Assembly: GCA_022885665.1 (NCBI GenBank)
Contig: JAGQDJ010000015.1
Location: 438,955-502,954 of the forward strand
DNA from: Triops longicaudatus
Lineage: Eukaryota; Arthropoda; Branchiopoda; Notostraca; Triopsidae
Reading direction: 5' to 3'
Length of the DNA: 64,000 nt
In this document: in pieces, positions 25,247 to 37,625 of the stretch
How the letters are laid out: each line of letters opens with the position of its first letter
Position numbering within the stretch: position 1 is the first letter of the stretch
Program-made: the position numbers and the translations under genes
Notes under the pieces: model-generated
The model's input: the letters and a program-made list of their open reading frames with translations, nothing else
What the model was told of the DNA's origin: nothing
Database searches by the model: none

Positions 25247-28200
25247 TCAAAGCTCGCATTCCAAAAATTCTAGCTCTTTTCTCAACAGCATTCCACGTTC
25301 TCCAGCTTTCGTACACCAAAACCAAGCGCCTGCCTTGTTACCCCAGTCGAATAGTAAACGTGCGTATTCACAACAAATATTGACTAACAGGGCTTCTGAA
25401 AGGTGACGCCATGTGATTAGTATGAGTTTGAGAATAGATATTTCCATTACGAATTATTATTAATAATGCCTCACCGTTCTGCTCGCTCTTCGATATCAAA
25501 CCCGCTTCCTCACACGCTAAAGCTAACAATGCTGCTTTACTGTATTGTCGTTGGGATCCGCACAGTTCTATTACTTTTGCAAACTGACCCAGCGAGAGCA
25601 GCACCAAAATAGCCATTGCCTGAAAGAAGAACAATTGAACACAAAGAACGCAATTAATACAAACAGAGAAAAATGCATGTGTAACAAGAAATCGACAAGT
25701 TATCCAAATTGGTCAAGACAAAATGCTATTTTTCTTTACCGATTGCTTTTGGGAAATGAGATTATCTGTCCAACGCTTGTAAATATCTGCTGCAATCGCA
25801 GGAGTAAGGCTCAATTTTGATAAGATTGCAGCATCCTCCCACTGCCCATATGTTTGCAAGTAACGACAAGCGTCCGATACTTTATCCGTCAGACAAAGCA
25901 ATTCCGCGCCTGAAAAGGGCAGTGAGTTCATTTTAAATAATCTTACAGAGTTGGCTTTTGTTACGGTACCTTCCCATACTTTCCCGGCAGCAATTAAATT
26001 AGTAGCTACGAGTTTCACACTGCTATGCACACTTGAACACGGCTGCAACGCCGACACTAAACACGCACTATAAGAGCATTCTTTTAATAGACGTAGGCAT
26101 GAACAAATAAACAGCTTAATTACAGTAAGCCTAATAAAATTTCACGAGTAAATACGAATGTAAAGTAATTATACAAATTGAAGTATTAATGACAAGAGGA
26201 AAGTAGGGAAAATATGATAGAGAATCCCGTTATTACAGTAAATGGTCCGCGTAGAATTGTTCATGATCATTATCCGTGTGTAGCAACAGGGATGCCGCCT
26301 TTTCCTTATCACCTAATAGAAGGAAAGTTCGTGCCAACTCTCGCGTTTGCTCATAAGTTCGCTTTTTGGTCTCTTGCAATACAGCGTGGTCCATTTGTAA
26401 ACGCTAAGAACAAAATATAACAATACATAGCATAACAATATACAAAACATTAATGCACCAAGACTGAACGCTTGCTATTTCTTTTTTTTTTTATCTAAAC
26501 TTACCCTGTAGCTGTCTGCATCGCAGAGAATGTCATAACATGTGTCCAAGTCTTCCACATTTTCGTGTTTTTGCTTTCCGTAATGATTCAGGTAGTACAT
26601 TGCTACGGTCCAGAAATCAATCTCTTCCATGCAGCCCATTAATTTTGCACCGAACAAGCATCGACGGACAGTGCTCAAAGAACAGTTCTCAGTTAAACTT
26701 TTTTTCACGTTCGCCGAAATAAATTTTAATTGTCCAGCTGTGCCTAAAACAGTTAAATTTGCTGTAACTGATATTGTAGACTCAGAAACTATCTTACTTT
26801 CATCTAAAAAACAAAATAAGGCGGGCTCAAGAGAATAGCGCGGTAACCAGGATTGATTTTGAACAAAAGAATGCAACAGAAGCGGCTGAGTTCCTTCAAG
26901 GAACCAGGGACATGAAAAAATATCTTCGGTGATGCAGTTCTCGATCCAAGGAACGCTTTTCTTCCGTAAGGTACAATCCATAATGCGTAGCGACCCATCA
27001 TCGCACGCTAACACGGGGCGATCAGATGCTACCCAGTCAGCGTCCACCACTCGCACGTTTTCTCGCGCGTGTCGAAAGTGTCCCAGCCTTTCCACCTTAA
27101 GTTTAAATTTCCCAAGAAAAATAATCGTATGGTACTAAACACACTTCTAACTAGAAAAAGTACGAGCATTACTTCTTTAAAGTCCCACACCTCCACACCA
27201 TCGGTGTGTAACAACAAAACTTTCATATTGCCCCGCCCTGGAGCAAAACGGATTTTACGGACTGGAAATTTGCAAGAAGGCAGTGCACGACAAGTTTTGG
27301 TTTTCAGCTCCCATAAAGCTAACTGGCCTTCATCATCACCCAATACAAGCTGGTCTCCTTTCCAGGCGACGGCGGCCACATTCTACGTTAGGTGTCAATA
27401 AAAAGAAGTAGTCATACATTTAAATCCGTCTTAAAAATGTGGAAAGTAATAAAAAAATGAATCAGTATGAAAAAAAATTGCGTTTTCACTTGTAACTTCG
27501 CTTGAGGGTTCAAGCGCTGCCCATCCTTGACGACACTTCCTTCAACAGCGATGTGGTATAATTGACCGCTGGTATCGCTAAACACGACATGTTCGAGGGA
27601 GAGTGGGTTTACTTTTTCCTCTGGAGAGCTTACAGACATATCTAATACAAACTCATTTATTAGTTTACTGACACAATGTCAAACTTAGTTACAACATAAC
27701 AACAAGGAAGTATTGATATTACTTATATCACCACGATGCTCATCTTTTTTGCTTTTAGGTCCAGGCGACCACTCCTAAATGAAAAATATTTAGAATACTT
27801 ACAATAAAAATGTCGTAATGCAAACCAAGGCAGTTATGCTGGGAAACTTGACGGGCATTTTGCGTAATAAACGGAGTGTCCGCAAATCCCATAATTCGAA
27901 CGGCGAATCCCGCAAGGCAACAATGAAATATTGCCTAAAAAAATAAACTTTAGTATCTATAAGTAAATAAGAGTCACAATTCGCCCCTTTCACAAAAAAT
28001 GTAAAATTTCGCACAAATATTTTCAAAGAAAAAATGTTTTAAATAATGTCACCTTAAAGGGGAGGCTTTCAGCAATTCAATTGGAGGCTCTTCTCCGTTT
28101 TCAGGTCTCACAACGGTAACGCGCCCGGTACGCGAGTCTGTCAACGAGATTTCGTTACGTACCAAATTCTGCGCTCCACTAGTGACGTAGTACGCGTAGC

Positions 28201-31058
28201 TGAGAAACGACACTAAGCTAACCCACTCAATCCCCCTAGCAAGTACGTATAAATTAGATAGATGACATGTATATCACAATTAAAAGATATTATTGGAAAA
28301 TTGCGAGAATACATGGGTTACAAAGGAATAAATGTTTACTTGACAGGATAATTATGCGACGCTAATTCGAGCTCCATGTGTCCACTCGCCGCACTGTAAA
28401 CTTGCACGGTACCAGACTGGCAGCCAATAGCTAGTAAGGGGACGTGCTCTAGACGGTTTTTGAAGGTTAAGGGTGGGCACATCCGAATCACCGAGGGGAT
28501 TGATTGAATACCAGACCAAATTCCCGATAAATAGAACCTAAGATGAGGAACCTGTAAAAAAAAAGAAAGTAAATTAGGACTATAAAATTGGACTACATTA
28601 TATTAGAAGGAAACAGAACGCGAGGAAAATGTATCAAAATTACCGACGAACCAAACGGCAAATAAACAAAAACCACCAAAAATACGAAGAATAGTAGAAC
28701 ATAATAACAAGCTTTGGTGTTTTTTCGCGACGAAAAAATCTAAATACCTTCACATTCACCCAGCTCTTGCTAGCAGTTGGTAAGAGATCACTTAAAGATG
28801 CAAGTGTATCAGTCATGAGCCCGTCTTCGACACTTGACAAATCGTACAAGTTGACACGGCCATCCATAAGATACAACGCTACAAAATGTTACAACAATGA
28901 GCTTCATTCTTGCATCAACAAGGTCACTTGACATAATACCCAATTTTCGTTCCGAAACAGGATGGACAACACAACCCAGGATACGATTCCTGTTCAAACG
29001 TATGGAATCGCTCTGACATTTCTGCTCATAAGATACTTCAATGCCGAAGCTGGCCCCAGGTAGGCCAAATTGCCCCTCAGGTCCTATAATCCACAGGTGT
29101 AACTGTTATAGGCTGCATACACAGGCTTTGTACATTTGTATATTTGCAGTGTATGTTGAGTTTGTTACCCGGAGTGTTAGGAGTAGAACCTTCTAAAGGA
29201 GTATACGGGGTCATACTGTACCCTGTTCCTCTTCGGTACCTGAAAGTCACCGCTCCCGATTCATGCAACGTGTAAAGTGCATCACGTTGTTTACATGGCA
29301 TGATCTTAATATAAATAGTGGATAATTACTCCAAAAGAATAAATAATTACTTGCACAAAAGGAGAGCCCGCTTTATCTATCGGTAAGATTCCTACAGTGC
29401 GTTGTAACCGTAAATCCAGTACAAGAACTTCTTTGGGATACACTAGCATTAAATAATGCTTGATACTACGATGATAACAAATCTGTAAACATTCGCCTAA
29501 TATGACGCTATCTTCCAGCCTACGAACAAAGTACATCATGAGTAAATCCACGCAATTAAATCAAATCATAGGAATAATTCACGAAAAATGGGAAAATAAA
29601 TTACTCGGAAAATTTCCTTCGCACTAACAGTTGTAATGCAATTTTTATGCCCCTCGTCGAAATCTCTTATATATTAGAAGATATTTTGTTATTGTACACC
29701 AGTGTAGGCAGAGGCCTATTACCGTGATTGGATATGTTTCCTTTTTTGAAAATGAAAGATATGCAAAATATCAATGCAAGTGTACGTATAGCGCGAACTG
29801 TAAATTTACGTAAAAATGCGAAGCAAGAAAGTACATTGTAAAGAAATTTTTAAAGACATCTTTTACTTTGGTGTGCTTTCTCCGATGACTAGTTCTTTCA
29901 TCAGTCTTCTCAGACGATCTCGAGTGCGGCTGCTTTCATCTGCAATGGATAGAGACGCATCGGTATTACTGGCATTCGCTTGAGGACTCGCACCAGACGG
30001 CGTAATGATATAGAACTTGCGACCATTCGACAAAGGAGCTTTATCCAAGCCAAAATCGTTGACAAATAAAATGCACTTCTCCGAAAGTACTAAGAAAAAT
30101 ATCAGAAGATTACCTTTTAATATATCTACATATTACGATGCACGAAAATAACGCATTAAAGAAAAACAAGAAAATGACGTACTGGCTAAGTGCCTGGGGC
30201 GAAAAGGGTCAAAATCGAACCCCAGTAATGTTTCTTCATAAGTTTTCTTCCATAACTTGATACCCGTTAATGCGTCCCATACAACCAAATGACTAGGAGG
30301 GTGAATGACCGCCAAGAAACCCCCCGCGTGATCCCATCCTTTCACCCATGCCATATCTAATACAAGAAAATTCAGCGTGCTTGTTCAAACTTATGTAAAG
30401 CCATTCTTTCCTAACGCAAGCTTTAAACAGAACCTTGAACCGGCTGACTATTTTCTTGCAGTATCGCAACAGCTTCCCCTGAACCGACATTCCAGATCGT
30501 TATTTGTCCACTACTGTCCGCAGCGGCCAGAAGAAATGCTGGAACACCAGCACGTGATGCCTCAAAATTTGAAGCGGGTTGTCTTAAAAGAGACGGATGG
30601 TTTATATCTGGATTAATTGTTGTCCAGGACCATTTCAACTGCCAGAGTAAAGAAAAGTTTCATAAATGTATTTTTCATAATTCTCTTTCTGTGTCTTCTT
30701 ACTTTTGTAATGATGCTCGTGTGTTTGCTGAGAGTTTGTACAACTTGAACAGTGCTAGGATTTAAGATAACTACAGTTGAGTTGGAGCCATAAGCTATTA
30801 AACCACTTGGGCCCCTAATTGGGAGTGAACAAGCTATCTATTTAAGTATTACGCGTTGTGAAGTATGAAATAGTGTTACCAATCGAATGCTCCTTTATTT
30901 TTTACGTTTCCAGGACCAACAACTGTGCGAGTTGGAATAGAAGGTAGGACAAACTGAAAATTTGCGCTGCAAGCTTCAGAATTTCCCAGTCGTGCTTCAG
31001 ATTGTTCTTCCATAACGCTATTGGTTTCCGTGCTCTTTTTGAGGTCCTCGGATGCCAT
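25247..31058 (-). CDS. WDR11: WDR11, beta-propeller scaffold protein of Golgi/endosomal trafficking
   Basis: Twenty-one exons fit in phase: 31058-30880, 30814-30703, 30638-30434, 30356-30183, 30089-29867, 29519-29351, 29304-29169, 29083-28928, 28878-28748, 28551-28340, 28235-28053, 27934-27826, 27774-27732, 27641-27490, 27382-27173, 27095-26505, 26403-26237, 26067-25970, 25909-25740, 25619-25475 and 25395-25247. The product is 1,237 residues (human 1,224). Conserved blocks in order: GLIAYGSNSTVVILNP, AVIHPPSHLVVWDALTGIKLWKK, LVYPKEVLVLDL, RMCPPLTFKN, SPFELWDLRTLRLLRKMP, GDQLVLGDDEGQLALWELK, VRKIRFAPGRGN, DFWTVAMYYL, CYDILCDADSYR, SVKLVATNLIAAGK and LTDKVSDACRYLQTYGQWEDAA. WD40 propellers fill the N-terminal two thirds, followed by a helical C-terminus. 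WDR11 works with FAM91A1 at the trans-Golgi network and in Hedgehog signalling. An in-frame upstream ATG at 31088 is possible. Confidence 0.94.
26744..26797 (-). other. Candidate 54-nt stop-free intron inside a WDR11 exon
   Basis: On the minus strand a strong donor (GAAA|GTAAGA) and acceptor (CTGTTTTAG|GC) bracket 54 nt within the 591-nt exon. The stretch is 18 codons without a stop, so splicing or retention both keep the frame. Removing it gives a protein of 1,219 residues. The segment is in a poorly conserved part of WDR11, so similarity does not decide. Confidence 0.55.
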
Positions 31059-32302
31059 GATGATTTGCTGGGTTATGGGATAACGCAATAGAGAGCAAGG
31101 AAGTATTTGCTCCCTTTTATTATTTTTTTAAGGAGTAAACGCTAGATTTAATAGCACTCCCACTTGCTTGTTTCAAAACAATGCACGTTTGAATCGAGAG
31201 CATGGAGGAGGGGCTAAAGGCGGGGTTTTGTCAAAGCTCATGATTACGCTATACTGCCGAATACGAGAGTGCAGCTACAACCAAATTAAAAGAAGAAAAA
31301 ATCGCTAATGCGCGTCCAGAATCTCACCATTTTATTTCCAAAATACTCGACGTGTAGGGGAAGAGGGCAATTTAAAATTCACATAAAATAAATTAAAAAT
31401 ATTCAACAGAAGTATAAAATATAAAAATCTCCTTCCATCTGTCAAATTTTATCACATGTAGGTCGTCTAAAAAACCCATGGCAAACAAGTGCTACACAGG
31501 ACAGCAATAAAGTTATGGGAACAGAACGCTTACGTGGTAAAGGAATTGGCTCAAAATAGCCAATGAGATGTCGCCGTTATATTTTGTAACTTCAATGATT
31601 TCCCCATAAAAGTTAATCAAATTTTTAATGTTTAACTTTATATATTGCTAACGGAAAAAAATTTATACATATATTTATCTAGAACCTACTCGAACCGAAA
31701 TCCTTAGTACAGCCCTAGCTACCATGGTACGCACAAAAAAATTGGTAAAGAATTATGGCATGTTTTTCTACTTAATAGGCAAGACGATCAGCGAACGAGC
31801 AAAGTATCGTAAACACAGCAATAGCCATTTGAGATATTTATGCAGGTACCCCCGTACATGCAAGTTTCTTCAGGATTTCGTGCAGTCCGGAGCCAGTCAT
31901 ATTTAACCGGTCAAGTATAATGCAAGTAGAAAGGCAGATTGCAAATTAGGAAACTGCTTTGTTTGGACACGACAATATGTACTAACAATGGCCCAGTCCT
32001 AATTTTATGGCGTTTACAGTTAAGTATTAGTCATTTATAGTGGCAAGTTACCCAATGCAGTGTAGGCATTTCAACGTACGACCATGCTTCCGATGAGTTT
32101 TTGTTTACGATTTTATTACTACAACCACCTCACCCGGTCCACTCAAATGTTACAACTGATTCACGGCAACTGTATCAGTGGTACCCGAAAGTTTTCTAAC
32201 TAAAAAGTCAATTTGTTTTATTTCCAAATAAAAAGAAAGCGTACATTTTAGAACGTTTTTACAGATTGTTCACTTCAACTTAAAAAGTGCAAATACAAGT
32301 GA
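31059..32302. other. Gap between WDR11 start and LSM1 stop
   Basis: No gene is supported. The short open frame at 31724-31906 (plus) has no similarity. It should include the LSM1 3' UTR and the WDR11 promoter. Confidence 0.55.
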
Positions 32303-32825
32303 TTAATAGTTGTCATCGTGCGTGAAATCTGAAATACACTGAATCCCAAGCTCTTTGAGAGCTTTGGCTCGTTCCCTTTCTAATTGCTGTTTCGATTCCT
32401 GCTCCACTCTCTGAGCTTCAAGGATTTCTTCAATGGAAACTTCCTCTAAAGGTAACTCCCGTTCTTTTTCGAGATCCTACAACATGTAAATGTCACAACA
32501 TTTAAAAGAACTTACAGGAACTTACAATTTCCCCAAGCAAAACTACATTTTCCCCCCGGACAAGGAAAACGCCACGAGGGATATCTCCATACTGCTTTCC
32601 TACATGAATCCGTTCTATAGTCCTGTGCAGCACAAGATTAGCAAATTGATCCACACTACGCAAGTAGCCAATCAAAGTTCGCCCGTCCCTAAGGTTGACC
32701 ATCATTTTCTCTACAGAAGCACATGAGAACAGAACTAAGTGAACTATAACTATTAATTGGAGTTAATTACTGTCAAGGTCTTCAATTAAAGTTGCAGTTC
32801 CAGGCAAGGGCGTTACGTGATTCAT
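32303..32825 (-). CDS. LSM1: LSM1, Sm-like subunit of the Lsm1-7 mRNA decay complex
   Basis: Three exons: 32825-32771, 32710-32526 and 32476-32303, giving 137 residues (human 133). The Sm fold shows both Sm motifs: MMVNLRDGRTLIGYLRSVDQ with FANLVLHRTIERI (Sm1) and GVFLVRGENVVLLGEI (Sm2). The C-terminus has the LSM1-specific helix EEVSIEEILEAQRVEQE. Lsm1-7 with Pat1 binds oligoadenylated mRNA 3' ends in P-bodies and promotes decapping. Complete and ordinary. Confidence 0.95.
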
Positions 32826-33514
32826 TTTGTTACAAAATTTAAATCAGTTTAGTCCACACACGTGTATTTTGTTTTTGCCCCTAGACAACAAACCACTTCG
32901 ATATCGATCGAAAATGATATTTGATTACTTGTGATGCTATCGTAGTAGGAACTAGCGGGAAACATAATTTTTAGTTATTTTTATTATCATTGTTATTATT
33001 ATTTAATTTAAAAGGCTCAGGCTCATCATGATACCAGTGAAAAGCGTAAGAACACCCTAAAACAAAAATTTCTTAAGACGTTAGCTATTTTCTTTGCCGT
33101 ACATTTGCTAGTATGGATGAGCGGCAATTGAATGATAATTATGTAACTGCAAAGTTCTAATACTATGTAAACAAACTATAAAGTTTCGCAAGGGTAATTT
33201 TGGGATCGTACAGTGTGTGCTCATCTCTCATTTCTAAAAGTGCCAGTAATAACTTACAGTGCCGGAACATCTTCCTTCCCATTAGTTGACTGTGAGTTTC
33301 TTGCACATAGTTTCTTCCATGCCACAAATATACTAGTTAATAATAAATTAAAAAAAACTAACGCACATTTTCCAAAATTAATTAAAGCTATTAATTTAAC
33401 AAATCAAAATCAACTTGGTTAAAGCATCAGGAAGGTTTAAAAACAATCTGGAACAATAAGCAAACTACAATAAAAGACAATTTTATTCAGCAGCCCACAT
33501 AAAATACACGGAAA
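32826..33514. other. Gap between LSM1 start and PQBP1 stop
   Basis: AT-rich, with no supported ORF. It should hold the PQBP1 3' UTR and the LSM1 promoter. The open frame at 33213-33422 (plus) has no similarity. Confidence 0.55.
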
Positions 33515-34666
33515 TTATTTTTTCTTCGCCGCATTAGCCTTTAATATGGCACCAGGGCTTGGATATGGACGCATTTGGAACAAGGGTCCCGACGCAGTCG
33601 AATCTACGCCGGTTTTGGCATCATCACCTGTCTCCAAGCCGTCGGCCCAAGTTCCCCTAGGATCGTGGGGATAAAATAAAATAAGTAAATATAAACAAAG
33701 TCAACAAAGAAAAAGTTACACAACAATGCAAAGAAAGGGACTTACTTTGGTACATCTGAATAAGAAGCGGGATCCATGGGGTCCAAGTCATTAAACTTGA
33801 CCTTGTTCTTGCCTTTGCCTACGTTTCTTATTTCTTGTTTCTTTTCTCTATCTTCTTTTATCCTCTGAAATCGGGATTTTCTTTCTTCTTCGTCTTCACT
33901 CTATAGAAAATTCAAATAGCAAATGATAATTAAAAACAACCTCTCAAACATTTACCATGTCCTCATCGCTTTTTTCTTCTGGCGGGGGATTAGCAAGATT
34001 CGCTCGTAACTTAGCGGCCGATAATGAAACGTGAAATTTCGGATGATACGGAGGAAACCAAGACACTTGATCACTATTGACGTCCCAATAATAGTGAAAG
34101 CCACTAACCACCAAGATGAAGATGAGGGCATGTCATTTTAGATCTTTTGATAATGTAACTTACGTGCCGGCATCATAAACGTCGTGCCATCCATCCGGAA
34201 GTGGGTAATACGCGAGCATCATTTCTTTTAATTTTTCATATTCTGGATCTGGATAAGCTTTTCCATCCCCCCAACGCTGTCTGCAATATGCTACACATTC
34301 GTGGTTAATGTTCCATTTATTCGGACAACCGCTGTAACCCTTTTTAAATACAAACTCTTCTTATATGCAAAAACACAATATTTTAAAAAAAAAAATCTAC
34401 TTTCAGTGGATCAAAGTCGTTCTCTTCTACATGCGAACCATAGTCTTCCGCAATCGTTTCCTCAACATGGCCTTCAAAATAAAAATTAATTATTCAATAT
34501 GTTGAGACATTCAAGAATCATTAAAAACAAACTAACCTGGTTTGGGGGCATTTGTACTTGGCGGCAACGACTTGGGAGCTTCGGTTTCTTCTGTAGGAAC
34601 CCCTGGAACTCCAGCTAAAAGTCCCCTTTTGGCTAATCTTGATGCCAAAGCCGAAGGTAAAGGCAT
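33515..34666 (-). CDS. PQBP1: PQBP1, polyglutamine-binding WW protein of the spliceosome
   Basis: Six exons: 34666-34537, 34471-34401, 34339-34164, 34103-33956, 33900-33746 and 33656-33515, giving 273 residues (human 265). The start MPLPSALASRLAKRG matches the family. A WW domain spans PLPDGWHDVYD...HYYWDVNSDQVSWFPP (split by an intron), followed by a charged middle region. The C-terminus (DPMDPASYSDVPKGTWADGL, then GPLFQMRPYPSPGAIL) is the U5-15kD/TXNL4A-binding tail. An unusual feature relative to human is an extra Cys/Trp-bearing stretch (CPNKWNINHECVAYCRQRWG) before the WW domain. Acceptor choice for exon 3 (AAAAAG|GGTTAC) was set by phase. Confidence 0.93.
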
Positions 34667-35056
34667 CTTTCTGGCGTAAAAATGAAGTTAAATTCACGAA
34701 ATAGTTTTTATCTTGTTTAATCCACTTCCAATGTATGTATCGATAATACACGATCAATTTCTCATCAATTTGACTGCCTGAATGTTTTCTACGTTCGATC
34801 GTTCGTCAAGGAAAGATGTCCAGCACCATTGCAAACGCACTTCCACTAAGGGTTTTGTTGTTTCCAAAAAGACACGATTCTACATGCGAAACGATCGAAT
34901 GTCACCGAATGCCTTTGGAATGCTTTACGCCGCTCTTCATTGGCGGCGAAATATGTAAGTTGGGAAACTGCTTTGAAGAACACGTGTTTACGTACTGGAA
35001 AACTTCAAACCCTAGAAGTTAAAGTATTTTTGACATTTTAGCTCTAATTCTCTGCC
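34667..35056. promoter_or_regulatory. Bidirectional promoter interval between PQBP1 and MAK16
   Basis: The two start codons are 390 bp apart and diverge, so one compact interval must serve both. I see no clear TATA box. A 68-codon open frame (34816-35022, plus) lies inside but has no similarity and is probably chance. Confidence 0.5.
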
Positions 35057-36243
35057 ATGCAAAACGACGATGTAAGTAGTAATTTTATTTTTTGTGTCAC
35101 ATAATAATTAATTTACTAGGTCATTTGGAGTATTATAAACAAATCGTTCTGCTCTTACAAAGTCAAGTAAGTACATACTGTTTAAAACATTGGTGTTTTA
35201 ATAGAGCGTTTATTTAGTACCAAAACACAACGATTTTGCCGAAATGAGTATAATACTACAGGATTATGTACGCGCGCTTCGTGTCCCTTAGCTAATAGCC
35301 AATATGCGACAGTGCGAGAAGAAAATGGAATTGTCTATCTTTACATGAAAACTGTAGAAAGGTACGATATCTTTTGTTCCTCTTTCGTGTTCAGTCATTT
35401 TAAAATTTTAACTTTAGAGCTGGCTTTCCAAAGAATACGTGGGAAAAGGTGAAATTGTCGAAAAATTTGGAGAAGGCCTTGAGGCAAATCAATGAGAACT
35501 TGCTGTATTGGCCAGGCTTTGTCCGGCAAAAATGCAAGCAGAGATTACTGAAGATTACTCAGTACCTTATCCGTATGCGAAAGCTCCGGCTTAGAAGACA
35601 GTAAGCCTAATGAAAACTCAAACCCTTTGATATTAGTATTTTTTTAAATTGCAAAAATTTTCAGAAAGAAATTGGTTCCCCTTCAGCGTAAAATTGAGAG
35701 ACGCGAAAGACGTAGGGAAGAAAAAGCTGTGGTAGCTGCTCGTATTGACACTGCCATTGAAAAGGAACTTTTAGAACGTCTCAAAGAAGGAACAGTAAGC
35801 TCGTTTAATTTTTTCCCTGGAAGATTTGGTTTTAGTTTGTGGGCTTATTCACTGATCTACTGCTATAGTACGGTGACATTTACAACTTCCCACAAGCTGC
35901 GTTTAATCAAGCATTGCGTGAAGAAGAGGTGGAAAGTGAAATTGAGGACGAAGAGATTGATGAAGAAGAGGAAACCGATATCGACCCCGAGTTGGAACGC
36001 GAATTGGAAGAGGAAGAATCCGAAGAGGAACACGAATTTATTGAAGCTGACGACGCCGACTTTGAAAGCGATGAAACTGATGTGGAAGAAACGACTGTAA
36101 GTCAAAAGATGTTAGAGACGGAGGACGAAGCTGGATCAAGTAGTCGAACCGTATCTAAGCCTCGGGTTGAAATCGAATACGAAATGGAAACCAGTAGCGC
36201 ACCACGTGAGAAAGAGACAGTAAAAAGGGCACGAAAGATGTAA
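35057..36243 (+). CDS. MAK16: MAK16, nucleolar 60S ribosome biogenesis factor
   Basis: Six exons: 35057-35071, 35120-35166, 35218-35361, 35418-35600, 35665-35794 and 35869-36243, giving 297 residues (human 300). Blocks: MQNDDVIWSIINKSFCSYK, TKTQRFCRNEYNTTGLCTRASCPLANSQYATV, YLYMKTVERAGFP, ENLLYWPGFVRQKCKQRL, KITQYLIRMRKL, KKLVPLQRKIERRERRREEK and TYGDIYNFP. A long acidic Glu/Asp tract and a final EIEYEMET follow. The first coding exon is only 15 nt (five codons). MAK16 acts with RPF1 in early 60S assembly. The last exon lies back to back with the GrpE gene. Confidence 0.96.
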
Positions 36244-36314
36244 AAGGATGACCAAATAATACAATATGAAATTTGCTACAATTCTTGTTACAATTCGTGC
36301 AACATATTTTACTT

Positions 36315-36323
36315 TTTATTAAA
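36315..36323. terminator. Overlapping poly(A) signals of two convergent genes
   Basis: TTTATTAAA reads as ATTAAA on the plus strand (for MAK16, about 75 nt after its stop) and as AATAAA on the minus strand (for the GrpE gene, about 185 nt after its stop). The gap between the two stop codons is only 260 nt. Signal identity is by hexamer alone. Confidence 0.5.
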
Positions 36324-36503
36324 CAACGGGAGAATTAATATGGGGGAATGCTGCTAATAAGAATTTAGCATTCAAGTCAATTAATAACACCCGTTGAACT
36401 GGGGCGAGCTGCTATCGCACGATGGAACCAATCTCGTGTTAAGAAAACATTCGCACAAAAACATTCGTTCGTTGACATAAAACACACACCGGAACTAGTA
36501 AAT

Positions 36504-37625
36504 TCACTTGGCTACACCGACTAAAGCTGGACGAATGACTCGTTCGTGTAATTTGTAACCGACTTTGGAGACCACTACTACCGTTCCGCTTTCTTTTCCT
36601 TCGGCAGGCTGAAAGTAGAAAGACAATAGTATTACAAGATGAAGTGTTATATGGCAAACGCATAGGGTATAATCAACATTAAGAAATTCAAATCACTAAC
36701 CACAAATAATAGTAACAAAAAAGTCTTGAATGGGGATGCAAGGCCTATCGTTCGAAACTCAGAAACATCCAGAAAATGAGCTAAAAAAAAAGTACGATAC
36801 CTGTTGAAACAAGGCTTCGTGGAAGTTGGGGTTAAATTTCTCGTCGACAGGATTAATTGGGACTAATCCATGTCGCCCGAAAACCTAAATTAGAAGGGAA
36901 TTTTTACTGACTTCTTTCTTTCTTATAAACGATTTCGTTACTTTCTGGAGCTCAGCGTGAGTCATTTGTAGGCCTTGGTATAAGTTTTTAAGGTGAACGT
37001 TCTGTCCGTTCAGTTGCTCCGCAGGGACACTTTCCGTGGCTTTTTGTAGTACGTCTGCCACCTAAACCGTTCCCTTTTTAAAATCCTGCTCTCAATGAAA
37101 AAGGAAAAAAAAAAATAGAACCTCAAGAAGGTCTTTGCAAAAGCTCTGGATGCCGAATATTTTAGCGTCTTCGACTTGCTTCATAAACCTTCTTCTTGTA
37201 TTTTCAGCGTCCGCCAAAGCACGTTTGTATTTGTCCTGAAATTAGGTGCTCTTGTCAATTTGGGAAGCCTTTTCAAATGAATAAAATTTAAGCTTTACGT
37301 TCATATCACTAAGTTGTTCCTTGCAAGTGGACAGATCTGCGTTTAATTTTTCCAAGTCCGGTTGGGAAGAAGCATTTTTCTGTTCAGCTTCTTGGGTTGC
37401 ATTATTGCTTTGGGCACTGCCAGGTCTGTCGCTGTTTTCTGAAGCAAATAGCCGTACACAACGAACAGTATTCCACGTTACAGTTATCCTTTGAATAAGG
37501 CAGAAGATCAAAGAATACAATTCTGATCATCTTGAAAAATTTTACTTAGACGTGCTGCTAGTACCGCTTAACGTAATCTGGGGCCGGATACAACGTAATG
37601 AAAGCATTCGTCGCGCTAAGGCCAT
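36504..37625 (-). CDS. GRPEL1: Mitochondrial GrpE nucleotide-exchange factor (GRPEL1/Roe1)
   Basis: Six exons: 37625-37546, 37488-37299, 37235-37122, 37061-36942, 36884-36801 and 36608-36504, giving 230 residues (human 217). The N-terminus MALARRMLSLRCIRPQITLS is a basic amphipathic mitochondrial presequence. The GrpE core follows: KYKRALADAENTRRRF, AKIFGIQSFCKDLLEVADVL, HLKNLYQGLQMTHAELQKVF, HEALFQQPAEGKESGTVVVV and VGYKLHERVIRPALVGVAK. It resets ADP-bound mtHsp70 (mortalin) during import and folding. The acceptor of exon 2 (TTCAAAG|GATAAC) was chosen because a tempting downstream one breaks the frame. The exon 1 to 2 junction is the least certain part. Confidence 0.92.

Noticed and set aside
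34816..35022. 68-codon frame between PQBP1 and MAK16
   Set aside because: Sits in the divergent promoter interval, no similarity, poor context for a separate gene.
37434..37440. Attractive acceptor TTGCTTCAG for GrpE exon 2
   Set aside because: Joining it to the presequence exon breaks the reading frame; the upstream acceptor at 37489 keeps it.
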